DNA of 64,000 bases from G963666895 sp963666895. GTDB taxonomy: Bacteria > Desulfobacterota > Desulfovibrionia > Desulfovibrionales > Desulfovibrionaceae. Positions 1-7,803 of the stretch are shown piece after piece. A program made the position numbers and the translations under genes. The notes under the pieces were generated by a model. The model was not told the origin of the DNA and did no database searches. It saw nothing but the letters and a program-made list of their open reading frames with translations. The first letter of the stretch is position 1; each line of letters opens with the position of its first letter. The stretch covers positions 92,122 through 156,121 of the forward strand of contig CAXXNS010000015.1 of NCBI GenBank assembly GCA_963666895.2, read 5' to 3'.

Positions 1-1122
1 CAGGACCAGGCCGGCCACCACCGCGCTGGTGGTGGAGCGGCCCACGCTGCCCGCGCCGCTCCGGGCGGACAACCCTCTCTGGCAGCCCACGGCCGCCACC
101 AGGATGCTGAAGATGACTATCTTGACCATGCCCCCGAAAAAGTCGGAAAACTGCGTGGAGGCGAAGATGCGGTCGGTAAAGGTGGCCAGGGGAAAGCCCA
201 GGGAGAGCATGACCACGGCCCCGCCGATGAGCCCGGCGAAGCTGAAGAACAGGGTCATGATCGGGGCCATGACCACGGCGGCGATGATCTTGGGGGCCAC
301 CAGGAAGCGCACCGGCGGCAGCCCCATGGTCACCAGGGCGTCCACCTCCTCGTTGACCTTCATGGTGCCCAGCTCGGCGGCGAAGGCCGAGCCCGAGCGG
401 CTGCACAGCAGGATGGCCGTGATCAGCGGGCCCATCTCCCGGAACATGGCCAGGCCGAGCATGTTGGGCACCCAGATTTCGGCCCCGAACCGCTGCAGGC
501 TCATGGCCGACTGGAAGGACAGGATCAGACCGATGAGAAAGCCCACCAGCAACAGGATGGGCAGGCTCTCCACGCCCACGGCGATGGCCGTAAGCCACAG
601 GTCCTTGCCCCGCACCAGGGTCGGCCGCAGGGCGCACTGGACCAGGGTCTGGAAGACCTCGCCCACGTAACAGAGCTGGTCGCCCATGGCCTTGATGAGC
701 TTTTCCGCGGCCCGGCCCACGATCTCGGCCATGTTGCGCCGCTCCCGATCCGGCGCCGAAGGCTTGGACAGGCGGCGCACGTCCACCAGCCCCACCACCC
801 GCTCCAGACGGGGCGAGAGTCCGGAATAGGAGACAGTGCCGCCGCGCTCGTACTGCTCCAACTCCAGCTTGAGCAGCAGGGCCAGGCCGGGGCCGTCCGC
901 GTGGGTCAGGTCCGTGGCGTCCAGGATGAGCTTGTCGGGCTTGTGGTACGCCAGGGCGTCCAGGGCCTGGTTCCAGATGCCCGAGGCGATGTGCGCGTCC
1001 AGGCGGCCGGACAGGACCAATGTGAGCGCCTCCTTCCCGGGACGAACGACAAGACCCGCACGGCGGGGCTTATTGAGAGGATACTCCGCCACGGGGTCGC
1101 GCTTGGGCACTCTCCACTTCAT
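1..1122 (-). CDS. mlaE: MlaE-type ABC transporter permease with N-terminal STAS domain (3' end outside window)
   Basis: Inner-membrane permease of an Mla-like system that moves phospholipids between the inner and outer membranes. Reading the minus strand from an ATG at 1122 gives 374 uninterrupted codons to the window edge. Residues ~20-125 form a STAS-like domain (LVLSGRLDAHIAS, LILDATDLTHADGPGLALLL). Residues ~145 onward carry the MlaE permease core: the motifs VGFLIGLILSFQSA, FREMGPLITAILLCSRSGSA and ELGTMKVNEEVDAL are typical of the family. The permease is nearly complete and only a few C-terminal residues should be missing. The matching ATPase and substrate-binding genes would lie beyond the left edge. 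No Shine-Dalgarno sequence precedes the ATG, and a -10-like TATAGC ends only 7 bases upstream, so the mRNA may be leaderless. Confidence 0.85.
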   Translation of the reverse strand, partial: MKWRVPKRDPVAEYPLNKPRRAGLVVRPGKEALTLVLSGRLDAHIASGIWNQALDALAYHKPDKLILDATDLTHADGPGLALLLKLELEQYERGGTVSYSGLSPRLERVVGLVDVRRLSKPSAPDRERRNMAEIVGRAAEKLIKAMGDQLCYVGEVFQTLVQCALRPTLVRGKDLWLTAIAVGVESLPILLLVGFLIGLILSFQSAMSLQRFGAEIWVPNMLGLAMFREMGPLITAILLCSRSGSAFAAELGTMKVNEEVDALVTMGLPPVRFLVAPKIIAAVVMAPIMTLFFSFAGLIGGAVVMLSLGFPLATFTDRIFASTQFSDFFGGMVKIVIFSILVAAVGCQRGLSARSGAGSVGRSTTSAVVAGLVL

Positions 1123-1129
1123 GTTTCTT

Positions 1130-1157
1130 GCTATACCCAAGGAGCGCGGAATTGCAA
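1130..1157 (-). promoter_or_regulatory. Predicted sigma70 promoter of the MlaE permease gene
   Basis: On the minus strand TTGCAA (1157-1152) and TATAGC (1135-1130) are separated by 16 bases. Transcription would begin about at the ATG at 1122, which suggests a leaderless message. Confidence 0.4.
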
Positions 1158-1194
1158 AGGCTTCAAGGTGTTCCCCCAGGTTCGACCGAGACCC

Positions 1195-1222
1195 TTGACG
1201 CCGGGCCAGAGAACCTTATCTT
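1195..1222 (+). promoter_or_regulatory. Predicted promoter of the small zinc-ribbon gene
   Basis: TTGACG (1195-1200), a 16-base spacer and TATCTT (1217-1222) lie about 30 bases upstream of the ATG at 1251, leaving room for the AAGGAG ribosome binding site at ~1240. Confidence 0.5.
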
Positions 1223-1250
1223 GTGGGCCAGGCACAACCAAGGAGTCATC

Positions 1251-1514
1251 ATGAAATTCGAATACGCAGGCATCGTCACCGAACTGGAGGACAAGGACTG
1301 CCCCCATTGCGGCAAGCCTTTGGAGCCCTGGCTGGGGCCGCCGGATTCTGGATGGGGAATAATCCTGGTCTGCTGGAACAACCAGTGCCCGCACTACGTG
1401 GGCTCGGACAACGCCATCGCCAACAAACGCGACGATTCCAATCTGGGCTGCCGGTACGCGGTCAACCCGGACAACGGCTACCAATCCTTCAATTTATTGG
1501 CTGTTTGCAGATAG
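1251..1514 (+). CDS. Small zinc-ribbon protein, function unknown
   Basis: An 87-residue protein starting MKFEYAGIVTELEDKDCPHC. An AAGGAG ribosome binding site seven bases before the ATG fixes the start. Two cysteine pairs, CPHC near residue 17 and CWNNQC near residue 42, could form a zinc ribbon. The closest family I can suggest is the Ogr/Delta-like zinc-finger group, but the fit is loose. It has its own promoter (1195-1222) and intrinsic terminator (1543-1567), so it is a single-gene unit. Function is not known to me. Confidence 0.75.
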   Translation: MKFEYAGIVTELEDKDCPHCGKPLEPWLGPPDSGWGIILVCWNNQCPHYVGSDNAIANKRDDSNLGCRYAVNPDNGYQSFNLLAVCR

Positions 1515-1542
1515 GCCCCAAACAAACCCACATGAACGCCCA

Positions 1543-1567
1543 GGCTCCCCGCGGGGAGCCTTTTTCT
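1543..1567 (+). terminator. Intrinsic terminator
   Basis: GGCTCCCC (1543-1550) pairs perfectly with GGGGAGCC (1553-1560) and is followed by TTTTTCTTT. It ends the small zinc-ribbon transcript. Confidence 0.85.
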
Positions 1568-1581
1568 TTACATATTTTCCA

Positions 1582-1611
1582 TTGACATCCGGGGCGCTGT
1601 TGACATATCGA
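1582..1611 (+). promoter_or_regulatory. Predicted promoter of the Lrp-type regulator
   Basis: TTGACA (1582-1587) is followed after 18 bases by TATCGA (1606-1611). A second perfect TTGACA sits at 1600-1605, exactly 18 bases after the first. Only the first has a plausible -10 before the start codon. Confidence 0.45.
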
Positions 1612-1633
1612 AACCTCTCCGGAGGTTTTTATT
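1611..1633 (+). promoter_or_regulatory. Hairpin covering the Shine-Dalgarno of the Lrp-type gene
   Basis: AAACCTC (1611-1617) and GAGGTTT (1622-1628) are exact inverted repeats with a 4-base loop, followed by more T residues. The second arm contains the GGAGG ribosome binding site for the ATG at 1635, so the structure could mask translation or act as a weak attenuator. Confidence 0.45.
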
Positions 1634-1634
1634 T

Positions 1635-2099
1635 ATGATCGACAAAATTGACCGCAAAATTTTGAATATTCTTCAGGAGGACGCCCGGACCTCCAACGCG
1701 GCCATCGGCCGCGAGGTGGGCCTGTCCGCCGCGGCCATCCACGCCCGCGTCAAGAAGCTCACCGCCGGCGGAGTCATTCAACGATTCACCGTGCAGATCG
1801 ACCACGCCGCCCTGGGCCTGGACATCCTGGCCTTCGTCAGCGTGTTCCTGGACGAGATGCGGAGGTTCGAGGAGACCATCGAGGCCCTGCTTCGGATGGA
1901 CGAGGTGCTGGAGATCCACAACACCATCGGCGACGCCTGCTTCCTGCTCAAGGTGCGCTGCAGGAACCCCAACCACCTGGAAGACCTGCTGGCCAAGGTC
2001 AACGAGGCCCCGGCCGTGCGCTCCACCCACACCACCCTGTCCCTGCGCACCGGACGCGAACGGATCAATCCGCCCTTGGACGAAACGGAAGACGCATGA
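1635..2099 (+). CDS. Lrp/AsnC family transcriptional regulator
   Basis: A 154-residue DNA-binding regulator. Residues 1-60 form the winged helix-turn-helix typical of the family (MIDKIDRKILNILQEDARTS, with the recognition helix around SAAAIHARVKKL). Residues ~65-145 form the RAM/AsnC effector-binding domain. The start is fixed by GGAGG 10 bases upstream. The stop overlaps the next ATG as ATGA, coupling it to the DMT exporter remnant. Lrp-type genes are often paired with amino-acid exporters that they regulate, so an amino-acid-responsive switch for that exporter is likely. The effector is unknown. Confidence 0.88.
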   Translation: MIDKIDRKILNILQEDARTSNAAIGREVGLSAAAIHARVKKLTAGGVIQRFTVQIDHAALGLDILAFVSVFLDEMRRFEETIEALLRMDEVLEIHNTIGDACFLLKVRCRNPNHLEDLLAKVNEAPAVRSTHTTLSLRTGRERINPPLDETEDA

Positions 2100-3059
2100 C
2101 CCGGGACTCTCGCTTCCTGGCCCCGGTGGCCCTGTTCTTCGCCAGCCTGATCTGGGCCAGTTCCTTCGTGGTCCTCAAGCTGGCCTTCCGGGTCCTACGA
2201 CCCCATGGTGGTCATGTTCGGCCGCATGTTCGTGGCCAGCCTGCTCTTCCTGGACCTGTGCGCCGCAATTTCCTGCGCACCGTGAACTACCAGCCTGGCG
2301 ACTGGAAGCCGCTGTTGTTCATGGCTTTTTGCGAACCCTGCCTGTATTTCGTGTTCGAGGCCCTGGCCCTGGAGAACACCGACGCGGCCCAGGCGGGCAT
2401 GATCGTGGCCATGCTGCCGCTGCATGGTGGCGGTGGCCGCCCATTTCGTGCTGGGCGAACGAACCAGCCTGCGCACCTGGACCGGCTTCGGCCTGGCCAT
2501 CGCCGGAGCGATCTGGCTCTCGGCCGGGGCGGTCGGCAGCCTGGGTTCGCCCAATCCGGTCCTGGGCAACTTTCTGGAATTCCTGGCCATGGTCTGCTCC
2601 GTCGGGTACATGATCACCCTCAAGCGCATGTCCGTGCGCTACGCGCCGCTGTTCATCACCGCTCTGCAGGCCCTGGTGGGCACGGTGTTCTACTTTCCCC
2701 TGCTCTTCCTGCCCACCACCCAGACGCCCGTGGCAGCGGACCCGCTGGGCCTGGGCGCCATCGTCTACCTGGGCGCCTTCGTCACCCTGGGGGCCTACGG
2801 ACTGTACAACTACGGCATGAGCAAGATGCCCGCCGGGCAGGCCACGGCCTTCACCAACCTGATTCCGGTCATGACCCTGGGCATGGGTTGGCTGTTTTTG
2901 GGCGAACGGTTGACCCTGTTGCAGTACCTGGCCTCCGGGCTGGTGCTCTTCGGCGTGGTCCTGTCCCAGGACTCCAAGGCCAGGAAGAAGCGCTTGGCCG
3001 CGCCCGCCGTGGGCGTCTCGGAGAATCTAGGCCGCGTCCCGAGGCAGGAACAGCCCTGA
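2096..3059 (+). pseudogene. DMT (EamA) family exporter, broken by three frameshifts
   Basis: This should be a ten-helix inner-membrane metabolite or amino-acid exporter. Recognisable EamA sequence is spread over two reading frames. The start MTRDSRFLAPVALFFASLIW is in frame with the ATG at 2096. Near 2190-2204 one extra base shifts to DPMVVMFGRMFVASLLFL. Near 2250-2265 a compensating shift restores RTVNYQPGDWKPLLFMAFCE. Near 2415-2425 another +1 shift leads to MVAVAAHFVLGERTSLRTW and the rest of the protein to the stop at 3059. Flanking genes are intact, so real decay is more likely than uniformly poor sequence, though local sequencing error is possible. The 3' end overlaps the convergent mqnD by about 33 bases. 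Confidence 0.8.
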
Positions 3060-3890
3060 TTCCGGAAGCGTGGTCCCGGCCATCCGGGCCGCCTCGGCCA
3101 GCAAGGCCAGGCAGGCCTGCTCCCCGTTGGGCCCCACGTCAAGGCTGAAGTCCGTGACAAAAGTATCGATGTGCTTGAGCACCACGCCGGGATCCATCTC
3201 CTGGGCGTACTTCTCCACCATGGGCATGACCGACTTGGGGTTGTCCCGGGCCGTTTCCAGGCTCTGAACAATGGCCTGGTTGACCAGGCCGGCGGCCTCC
3301 AGGCCCAGTTCCCGCCGGATGGCGATGATCCCCAGGGGCACGGGCAGGCTGAAGGTCTCCTCCCACCATTGCCCCAGGTCGGCCAGAACCTCCAGGCCGC
3401 GCCCGCCATAGGTGAACCGGCCCTCGTGGATGACCACCCCGGCCCGGTAGCGATGCATGGCCACGGCCTCCATGACCTGGGAAAAGACCATGGCCGCGGG
3501 TTTGAACGAGAAGCCCTTGTCGCGGGCGAAGAGCCGCAGGAGCAGATGGCCCGTGGTGCCCAGGCCGGGCACGGCCAGGTGGTTGCCGTCCAGTTCCGAA
3601 AGCCTGGTCCCGGGCCTGGCCACCAGAAGCGGCCCCACGCCCTTGCCCAGGGCGCCTCCGGACCGGAGCAGGAGCCATTTGTCGGCCACGTCGGCCACCA
3701 GGGCCGTTGACATCTTGCAGACGTCGAAAGACCCGGACAGGGCCCGGGAATTCAAGGCGTCCACGTCCAGAAGCTCCGGTTCGATCCGGTAGCCGGGAAT
3801 CTTGACCCGGCCGTCCAGCAGCGCCGCAAAAATGAAAGTATCGTTTGGGCATGGCGAAATGCCCAGACGAAGTGTCCGTTGCCCGGACAT
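3027..3890 (-). CDS. mqnD: 1,4-dihydroxy-6-naphthoate synthase
   Basis: Futalosine-pathway enzyme that converts cyclic dehypoxanthine futalosine to 1,4-dihydroxy-6-naphthoate, a menaquinone precursor. The 287-residue product has the MqnD opening LRLGISPCPNDTFIFAALL and a periplasmic-binding-protein-like fold, with the conserved segments SFDVCKMSTAL and GTTGHLLLRLF. I chose the ATG at 3890 because a purine-rich GGGGGGAG precedes it; the frame stays open further upstream, but that part lacks family sequence. Transcribed divergently from tetR-mqnECA, with a shared operator at 3960-3985. The 3' end meets the exporter pseudogene tail to tail. Confidence 0.92.
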   Translation of the reverse strand: MSGQRTLRLGISPCPNDTFIFAALLDGRVKIPGYRIEPELLDVDALNSRALSGSFDVCKMSTALVADVADKWLLLRSGGALGKGVGPLLVARPGTRLSELDGNHLAVPGLGTTGHLLLRLFARDKGFSFKPAAMVFSQVMEAVAMHRYRAGVVIHEGRFTYGGRGLEVLADLGQWWEETFSLPVPLGIIAIRRELGLEAAGLVNQAIVQSLETARDNPKSVMPMVEKYAQEMDPGVVLKHIDTFVTDFSLDVGPNGEQACLALLAEAARMAGTTLPESGLFLPRDAA

Positions 3891-3935
3891 AGGTGCTCCC
3901 CCCCCACTCGAGCCGCCCGGATCCCCCTCCGCTGG

Positions 3936-3965
3936 TTGACACCGGAAACGGTCTTCGGCTAGAAA
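3936..3965 (+). promoter_or_regulatory. Predicted promoter of tetR-mqnE-mqnC-mqnA
   Basis: TTGACA (3936-3941), an 18-base spacer and TAGAAA (3960-3965). The -10 box forms the left outer part of the palindrome at 3960-3985, so a bound regulator would block it. Confidence 0.6.
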
Positions 3966-3985
3966 TGACCGGCCGGTCACTTCTA
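3960..3985. promoter_or_regulatory. 26-bp near-perfect palindrome, predicted TetR-family operator
   Basis: The core TGACCGGCCGGTCA (3966-3979) is a perfect palindrome. It is flanked by TAGAA on the left and TTCTA on the right, which extend the symmetry to 26 bases with only one symmetric pair broken (3965 versus 3980). The site lies between the two divergent -10 boxes (3960-3965 and 3982-3987) and overlaps both predicted start sites. Size and symmetry fit a TetR dimer or pair of dimers, and the tetR gene begins 31 bases further on. Confidence 0.75.
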
Positions 3986-4010
3986 TACCATTCATCTATC
4001 CGAGAGGCAA
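3982..4010 (-). promoter_or_regulatory. Predicted promoter of mqnD
   Basis: On the minus strand TTGCCT (4010-4005) is followed after 17 bases by TATAGA (3987-3982). The start site would fall inside the palindrome, with a leader of about 85 bases before the mqnD ATG at 3890. Confidence 0.6.
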
Positions 4011-4016
4011 TAACAA

Positions 4017-4685
4017 ATGCGCCCCACCGCCAGTCCGATCTTCGAGCGCCTCGCAAAAAACAAACAGGATCTAATACTTAGCGCGGCCACGGACGAGTTC
4101 GCAGAACACGGCTTCCACCAGGCCAGCATCAGCCGGCTGGTCCGAAAGCTGAGCATCGCCAAGGGCTCCATCTTCCAATACTTCGGTTCCAAGGAAGGCC
4201 TGTTCGAGCACCTCTTCAGTTCCTATGTGGAGGAATTCAAGAAGCCCCTGCGGGCCTTGCGGGCCAAGGAGCAGAGCTTCTTCGATCACGTTCGGGACAT
4301 CATGCTGGCCAGCTTGAACTTCATCGAGGGCCACCCCAAGATCTTCCGCACCTACCTCAAGGTCCTGTACGAGGAGAACGTCCCGTTCCGGGAACGCATC
4401 ATAAACCGGGTCAAGGGCTATACCCAGGAACTCCTGATCCCGCTCATCCGGGACGCCCAGAAACAGGGAGAGATACGGCCCGACCTGGATCCGGAGCTGG
4501 TCCTGTTCATGGTGGACGGCATGCTCGGCCGCCTGCTCCAGGCCCGCACCGTGCCCGGCCTGGCCCAGGACATCATCTTTCAGGACCAACAGGTGGCCAG
4601 GGACTGGGCGGTGCAGTTGGCCGACGTCCTGCACCGCGGTCTGGCCCCCCTGGCACCCCAAGAACCCCAACACCCCCAGGAATAG
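4017..4685 (+). CDS. TetR/AcrR family transcriptional regulator
   Basis: A 222-residue regulator. Residues ~13-60 form the TetR helix-turn-helix (KQDLILSAATDEFAEHGFHQ, then ASISRLVRKLSIAKGSIFQY and FGSKEGLFEHLF). The C-terminal ~150 residues form a helical ligand and dimerisation domain without a recognisable ligand class. GAGAGG about 12 bases before the ATG is the likely ribosome binding site. The stop is 7 bases before mqnE, so it should be co-transcribed with mqnE-mqnC-mqnA. The palindrome at 3960-3985 is its probable autoregulatory operator and would also control divergent mqnD. This makes it the candidate regulator of menaquinone synthesis here. The ligand is unknown. Confidence 0.88.
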   Translation: MRPTASPIFERLAKNKQDLILSAATDEFAEHGFHQASISRLVRKLSIAKGSIFQYFGSKEGLFEHLFSSYVEEFKKPLRALRAKEQSFFDHVRDIMLASLNFIEGHPKIFRTYLKVLYEENVPFRERIINRVKGYTQELLIPLIRDAQKQGEIRPDLDPELVLFMVDGMLGRLLQARTVPGLAQDIIFQDQQVARDWAVQLADVLHRGLAPLAPQEPQHPQE

Positions 4686-4692
4686 AACGCCC

Positions 4693-5838
4693 ATGCTTGA
4701 TGTCCATCGATTCCACGACCTGGGCCTGTCCGACGTGCTGGACAAGGTCCTGGCCGGTGAACGCCTGTCGCGCCGGGACGGCCTGGACCTCCTGGCCTGC
4801 CCCGACCCTTTGGCCGTGGGCGCCCTGGCGGACTTCCGCCGCCGGGCCCTGCACGGCCGCACGGTCCACTACGTGGTCAACCAGCACCTCAACTACACCA
4901 ACGTCTGCGTCAACGGCTGCGTCTTTTGTGCCTACCAGCGCAAGGAAGGCCAGGCCGGGGGCTTCGTGCTCACCGTGGACCAGGCCCTGGCCACGGTGGA
5001 GGAGCGGCTGGCCCGGGGCCTGCCCGAGCCCACCGAGGTCCACATCGTGGGCGGCTGCCACCCGCGCCTGGGCCTGGACTACTTCACCGGCCTGCTCTCG
5101 GCCCTGCGCGCCCGGCTGCCGGGGGCCCTGCTCAAGTGCTTCACGGCCGTGGAGATTGCCCACTTCGCCGAGCTGTCCGGCCTGACCACCGGCCAGATCC
5201 TGGCCGAGCTCAAGCAGGCCGGGCTGGACATGCTGCCCGGCGGCGGGGCCGAGATATTCGACCCCGAGGTGCGCGAGCGCATCTGCCCCAACAAGAGCAC
5301 CGGCCAGGAGTGGCTGGACATCCACGGCCAGGCCCACGAGCTGGGCATCTCCACCAACTGCACCATGCTCTTCGGCCATTTGGAGAGCCACGCCCACCGG
5401 GTGGACCATCTGCTGGCCCTGCGTGAACGCCAGGATTTGTCGGCCGACCTGCCCGGCGGGTTCGTCTGCTTCATCCCCCTGCCCTTCCTGACCGAGAACT
5501 CGCAGCTCACCGTGCCCGAACCCCTGACCGGGCTGGAGGAGCTGAGGACCATCGCGGTCAGCCGGCTGCTCCTGGACAACGTCCCGCACGTCAAGGCCTA
5601 CTGGGTCATGCTCGGGGTCAAGCAGGCCCAGATGGCCCTGAGCTTCGGGGCCGACGACCTGGACGGCACGGTCATCGAGGAGAAGATCGGCCACGAGGCC
5701 GGGGCGGACTCGGCCCAGGCCCTGACCCGGGCCGAGCTGGAGGCCATGATCCGGGGCGCGGGATTTGTGCCCCAGGAGCGGGACAGCCTGTTCCGGCCCC
5801 TGTCCAAGGCCAAGGAGGACGCGCCATGCCCCGCCTGA
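4693..5838 (+). CDS. mqnE: Aminofutalosine synthase (radical SAM)
   Basis: Radical SAM enzyme that joins 3-[(1-carboxyvinyl)oxy]benzoate with SAM to form aminofutalosine. The 381-residue protein has the CX3CX2C iron-sulfur motif in NGCVFCAYQRK (CVNGCVFC). Diagnostic MqnE segments are EVHIVGGCHPRLGLDYF, GLDMLPGGGAEIFDPEVRE and ICPNKSTGQEWLDIHGQAHE. It overlaps the mqnC start (5826) by 13 bases, implying translational coupling. It works after MqnA; a separate nucleosidase (MqnB or an MTA/SAH nucleosidase) must act before MqnC and is not in the window. Confidence 0.92.
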   Translation: MLDVHRFHDLGLSDVLDKVLAGERLSRRDGLDLLACPDPLAVGALADFRRRALHGRTVHYVVNQHLNYTNVCVNGCVFCAYQRKEGQAGGFVLTVDQALATVEERLARGLPEPTEVHIVGGCHPRLGLDYFTGLLSALRARLPGALLKCFTAVEIAHFAELSGLTTGQILAELKQAGLDMLPGGGAEIFDPEVRERICPNKSTGQEWLDIHGQAHELGISTNCTMLFGHLESHAHRVDHLLALRERQDLSADLPGGFVCFIPLPFLTENSQLTVPEPLTGLEELRTIAVSRLLLDNVPHVKAYWVMLGVKQAQMALSFGADDLDGTVIEEKIGHEAGADSAQALTRAELEAMIRGAGFVPQERDSLFRPLSKAKEDAPCPA

Positions 5839-6920
5839 CCACCAGCGATTCCGAGGTCCGCAAGCTGGGCCAGCGCGTGCTGGAGGGCCACCGCCTGGAC
5901 ATGGACGAGGCCATGCTGCTCTGGGAGCGGGCAGACCTCCTGGACCTGGGGGCCCTGGCCCACGACGTCCGCCTGACCCGACATCCCGAGCCCGTGGTCA
6001 CCTACGTGGTGGACCGCAACATCAACTATTCCAACATCTGCGTGTGCGGCTGCCGGTTCTGCGCCTTTTTCCGCCCGCCCAATCATCCCGAAGGGTACGT
6101 GCTCTCCCGGGAGGAGCTGGCCGCCAAGGTGGAGGAGACCCTGGCCCTGGGCGGCACCCAGATCCTCATGCAGGGCGGCCACCACCCGGACCTGCCCCTG
6201 ACCTTCTACGAGGACATGCTCGGCTTTCTCAAGGAGAACTACCCCGGAATCCACACCCACGCCTTTTCCCCGCCCGAGATCATGTTCTTCGCGCACAAGG
6301 AAGGGCTGGACCCGGCCGAGGTGGTGGCCCGGCTCAGAAAGGCCGGGCTGGACTCCATCCCGGGCGGCGGAGCCGAAATCCTGGTGGACGAGGTGCGCGC
6401 CCGGGTGTCGCCCAACAAGTGCTGCGCGGCCGACTGGCTGAACGTCATGCGCCAGGCCCACAAGCAGGGTATGCGCACCACCGCCACCATGATGTTCGGC
6501 CACGAGGAGACCGTGGCCCAACGCGTGGAGCATTTGCTGGCCGTGCGCGACCTCCAGGACGAATACGGCGGTTTCACGGCCTTCATCCCCTGGTCCTTCC
6601 AGCCCGAGAACACCAACATCCAGGCCCGGCCGGCCACGGCCCAGGAGTATTTGCGCGTACTGGCCCTGGCCCGGCTGGTGCTGGACAACGTGGACAACCT
6701 GCAGGTGTCCTGGGTGACCATGGGGCCCAAAGTGGCCCAGCTGGCCCTGTACTTCGGGGGCAACGACTTCGGCTCCACCATGATCGAAGAGAACGTGGTG
6801 GCCGCGGCCGGGGTCGGGTATCGGCTGCCCGAGGACGAGATGCGCCGCATCATCCGGGCGGCCGGGTTCAAGCCCGCGCGCCGGCGCATGGACTACACGT
6901 TGCTGGAGGAGCCGCGATGA
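5826..6920 (+). CDS. mqnC: Cyclic dehypoxanthinyl futalosine synthase (radical SAM)
   Basis: Radical SAM cyclase that converts dehypoxanthine futalosine to the spiro-cyclic intermediate used by MqnD. The 364-residue protein has the CX3CX2C cluster motif in CVCGCRFCAFF. The family markers GGTQILMQGGHHPDLPLTFY and GLDSIPGGGAEILVDEVR are clear. It is a paralogue of the preceding MqnE with the same barrel plan. It overlaps mqnE by 13 bases and mqnA by 4 (ATGA). Confidence 0.92.
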   Translation: MPRLTTSDSEVRKLGQRVLEGHRLDMDEAMLLWERADLLDLGALAHDVRLTRHPEPVVTYVVDRNINYSNICVCGCRFCAFFRPPNHPEGYVLSREELAAKVEETLALGGTQILMQGGHHPDLPLTFYEDMLGFLKENYPGIHTHAFSPPEIMFFAHKEGLDPAEVVARLRKAGLDSIPGGGAEILVDEVRARVSPNKCCAADWLNVMRQAHKQGMRTTATMMFGHEETVAQRVEHLLAVRDLQDEYGGFTAFIPWSFQPENTNIQARPATAQEYLRVLALARLVLDNVDNLQVSWVTMGPKVAQLALYFGGNDFGSTMIEENVVAAAGVGYRLPEDEMRRIIRAAGFKPARRRMDYTLLEEPR

Positions 6921-7748
6921 ACGTGGGCCGCATCGGCTATCTCAACGTGCTGCCCATCTACCGCCCCCTGGAGGACGGCACGGTGGAAAACGACTTCGAG
7001 TTCGTGTCCGGGCCGCCCTCGCACCTCAACGACCTCATGCGCCAGGGGTTGCTGCCCGTGTCCGCGGCCTCGAGCCTGGAGTACGCCTCCCGGCCCGAGC
7101 GCTACCTGCTCGTGCCCGACCTGGCCATCGGCTCCTGCGGCCCGGTGCGCAGCGTGCTGCTCCTGTCCGACCGGCCGGTGTCCGAGCTGCACGACGAGAC
7201 CGTGCTGGTCAGCTCCCAGACCCACACCTCGGCCGCCCTGTTCCGGGTGCTCATGAACAAGCGCTACGCCATCAAACCCCGGCTCATCGTGGGCAGCGCC
7301 CAGAAGACCCTGGCCCTGGGCGAGCACCCCACGGCCATCCTGGCCATCGGCGACCAGGCCCTGAAGCTGGCCGGGCACCCGGACTACCCGGAAATTCTGG
7401 ACCTGGGCCAGGCCTGGCAGGAATGGACCGGCCTGCCCTTCATCTTCGGGGTCTGGCTGGCCGCCCGGGAAGCCTTCCAGGCCGATCCTCAGGGCGTGCG
7501 CCAAGCCTGCCGCACCCTGCTCACGGCCAAGCGGGAGGGCGTGGCCCGCATCTCCGAGATGAGCCGCCTGGCCGCCGAGGAGACGGGCATGAGCCTGGAG
7601 CGCGCCGAAACCTACTTCGCCGGGCTGTGCTACGACCTGGGGGAGCGGGAACAGATGGGACTGACGCGGTTCATGGAGTGCCTGGCCGAGACCGGGGCCA
7701 TCCCCGCGCGCGCCCGCTTTGGAATTCCTGGATTTGGACGCCGAATAG
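6917..7748 (+). CDS. mqnA: Chorismate dehydratase, with a one-base frameshift near the C-terminus
   Basis: First step of the futalosine pathway: dehydration of chorismate to 3-[(1-carboxyvinyl)oxy]benzoate. The product opens MNVGRIGYLNVLPIYRPLED and keeps the MqnA fold throughout (GPPSHLNDLMRQGLLPVSAA, WQEWTGLPFIFGVWLA). After AETGAIPAR the annotated frame leaves the family: it runs through the stop region, the terminator and antisense rplQ to 8185. Removing one base from the GC repeat at ~7705-7712 gives PALEFLDLDAE and a TAG at 7746-7748, the expected MqnA ending. The length is 832 bases, one more than a multiple of three. This is either a sequencing error or a real change of the last dozen residues with a long tail. 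Confidence 0.85.
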
Positions 7749-7752
7749 ACGC

Positions 7753-7781
7753 AAAAAAAGCGGGCCCCGAGGGGCCCGCTT
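7753..7781 (-). terminator. Intrinsic terminator of the ribosomal alpha operon
   Basis: An 11-bp GC-rich stem (AGCGGGCCCC at 7759-7768 with its partner at 7771-7780) is followed on the minus strand by seven T residues. It ends the long minus-strand ribosomal transcript after rplQ. On the plus strand the T tract is weak, so the convergent mqnA message would be stopped less efficiently. Confidence 0.85.
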
Positions 7782-7803
7782 CCATTTCCACATCAAGAGA
7801 CAA

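Noticed and set aside
4071..5694. Long minus-strand open frames opposite tetR and mqnE
   Set aside because: Shadows of well-recognised plus-strand genes.
4693..7748. Presence of mqnB (futalosine hydrolase) in the cluster
   Set aside because: No nucleosidase gene is present in the window; the step must be supplied from elsewhere.
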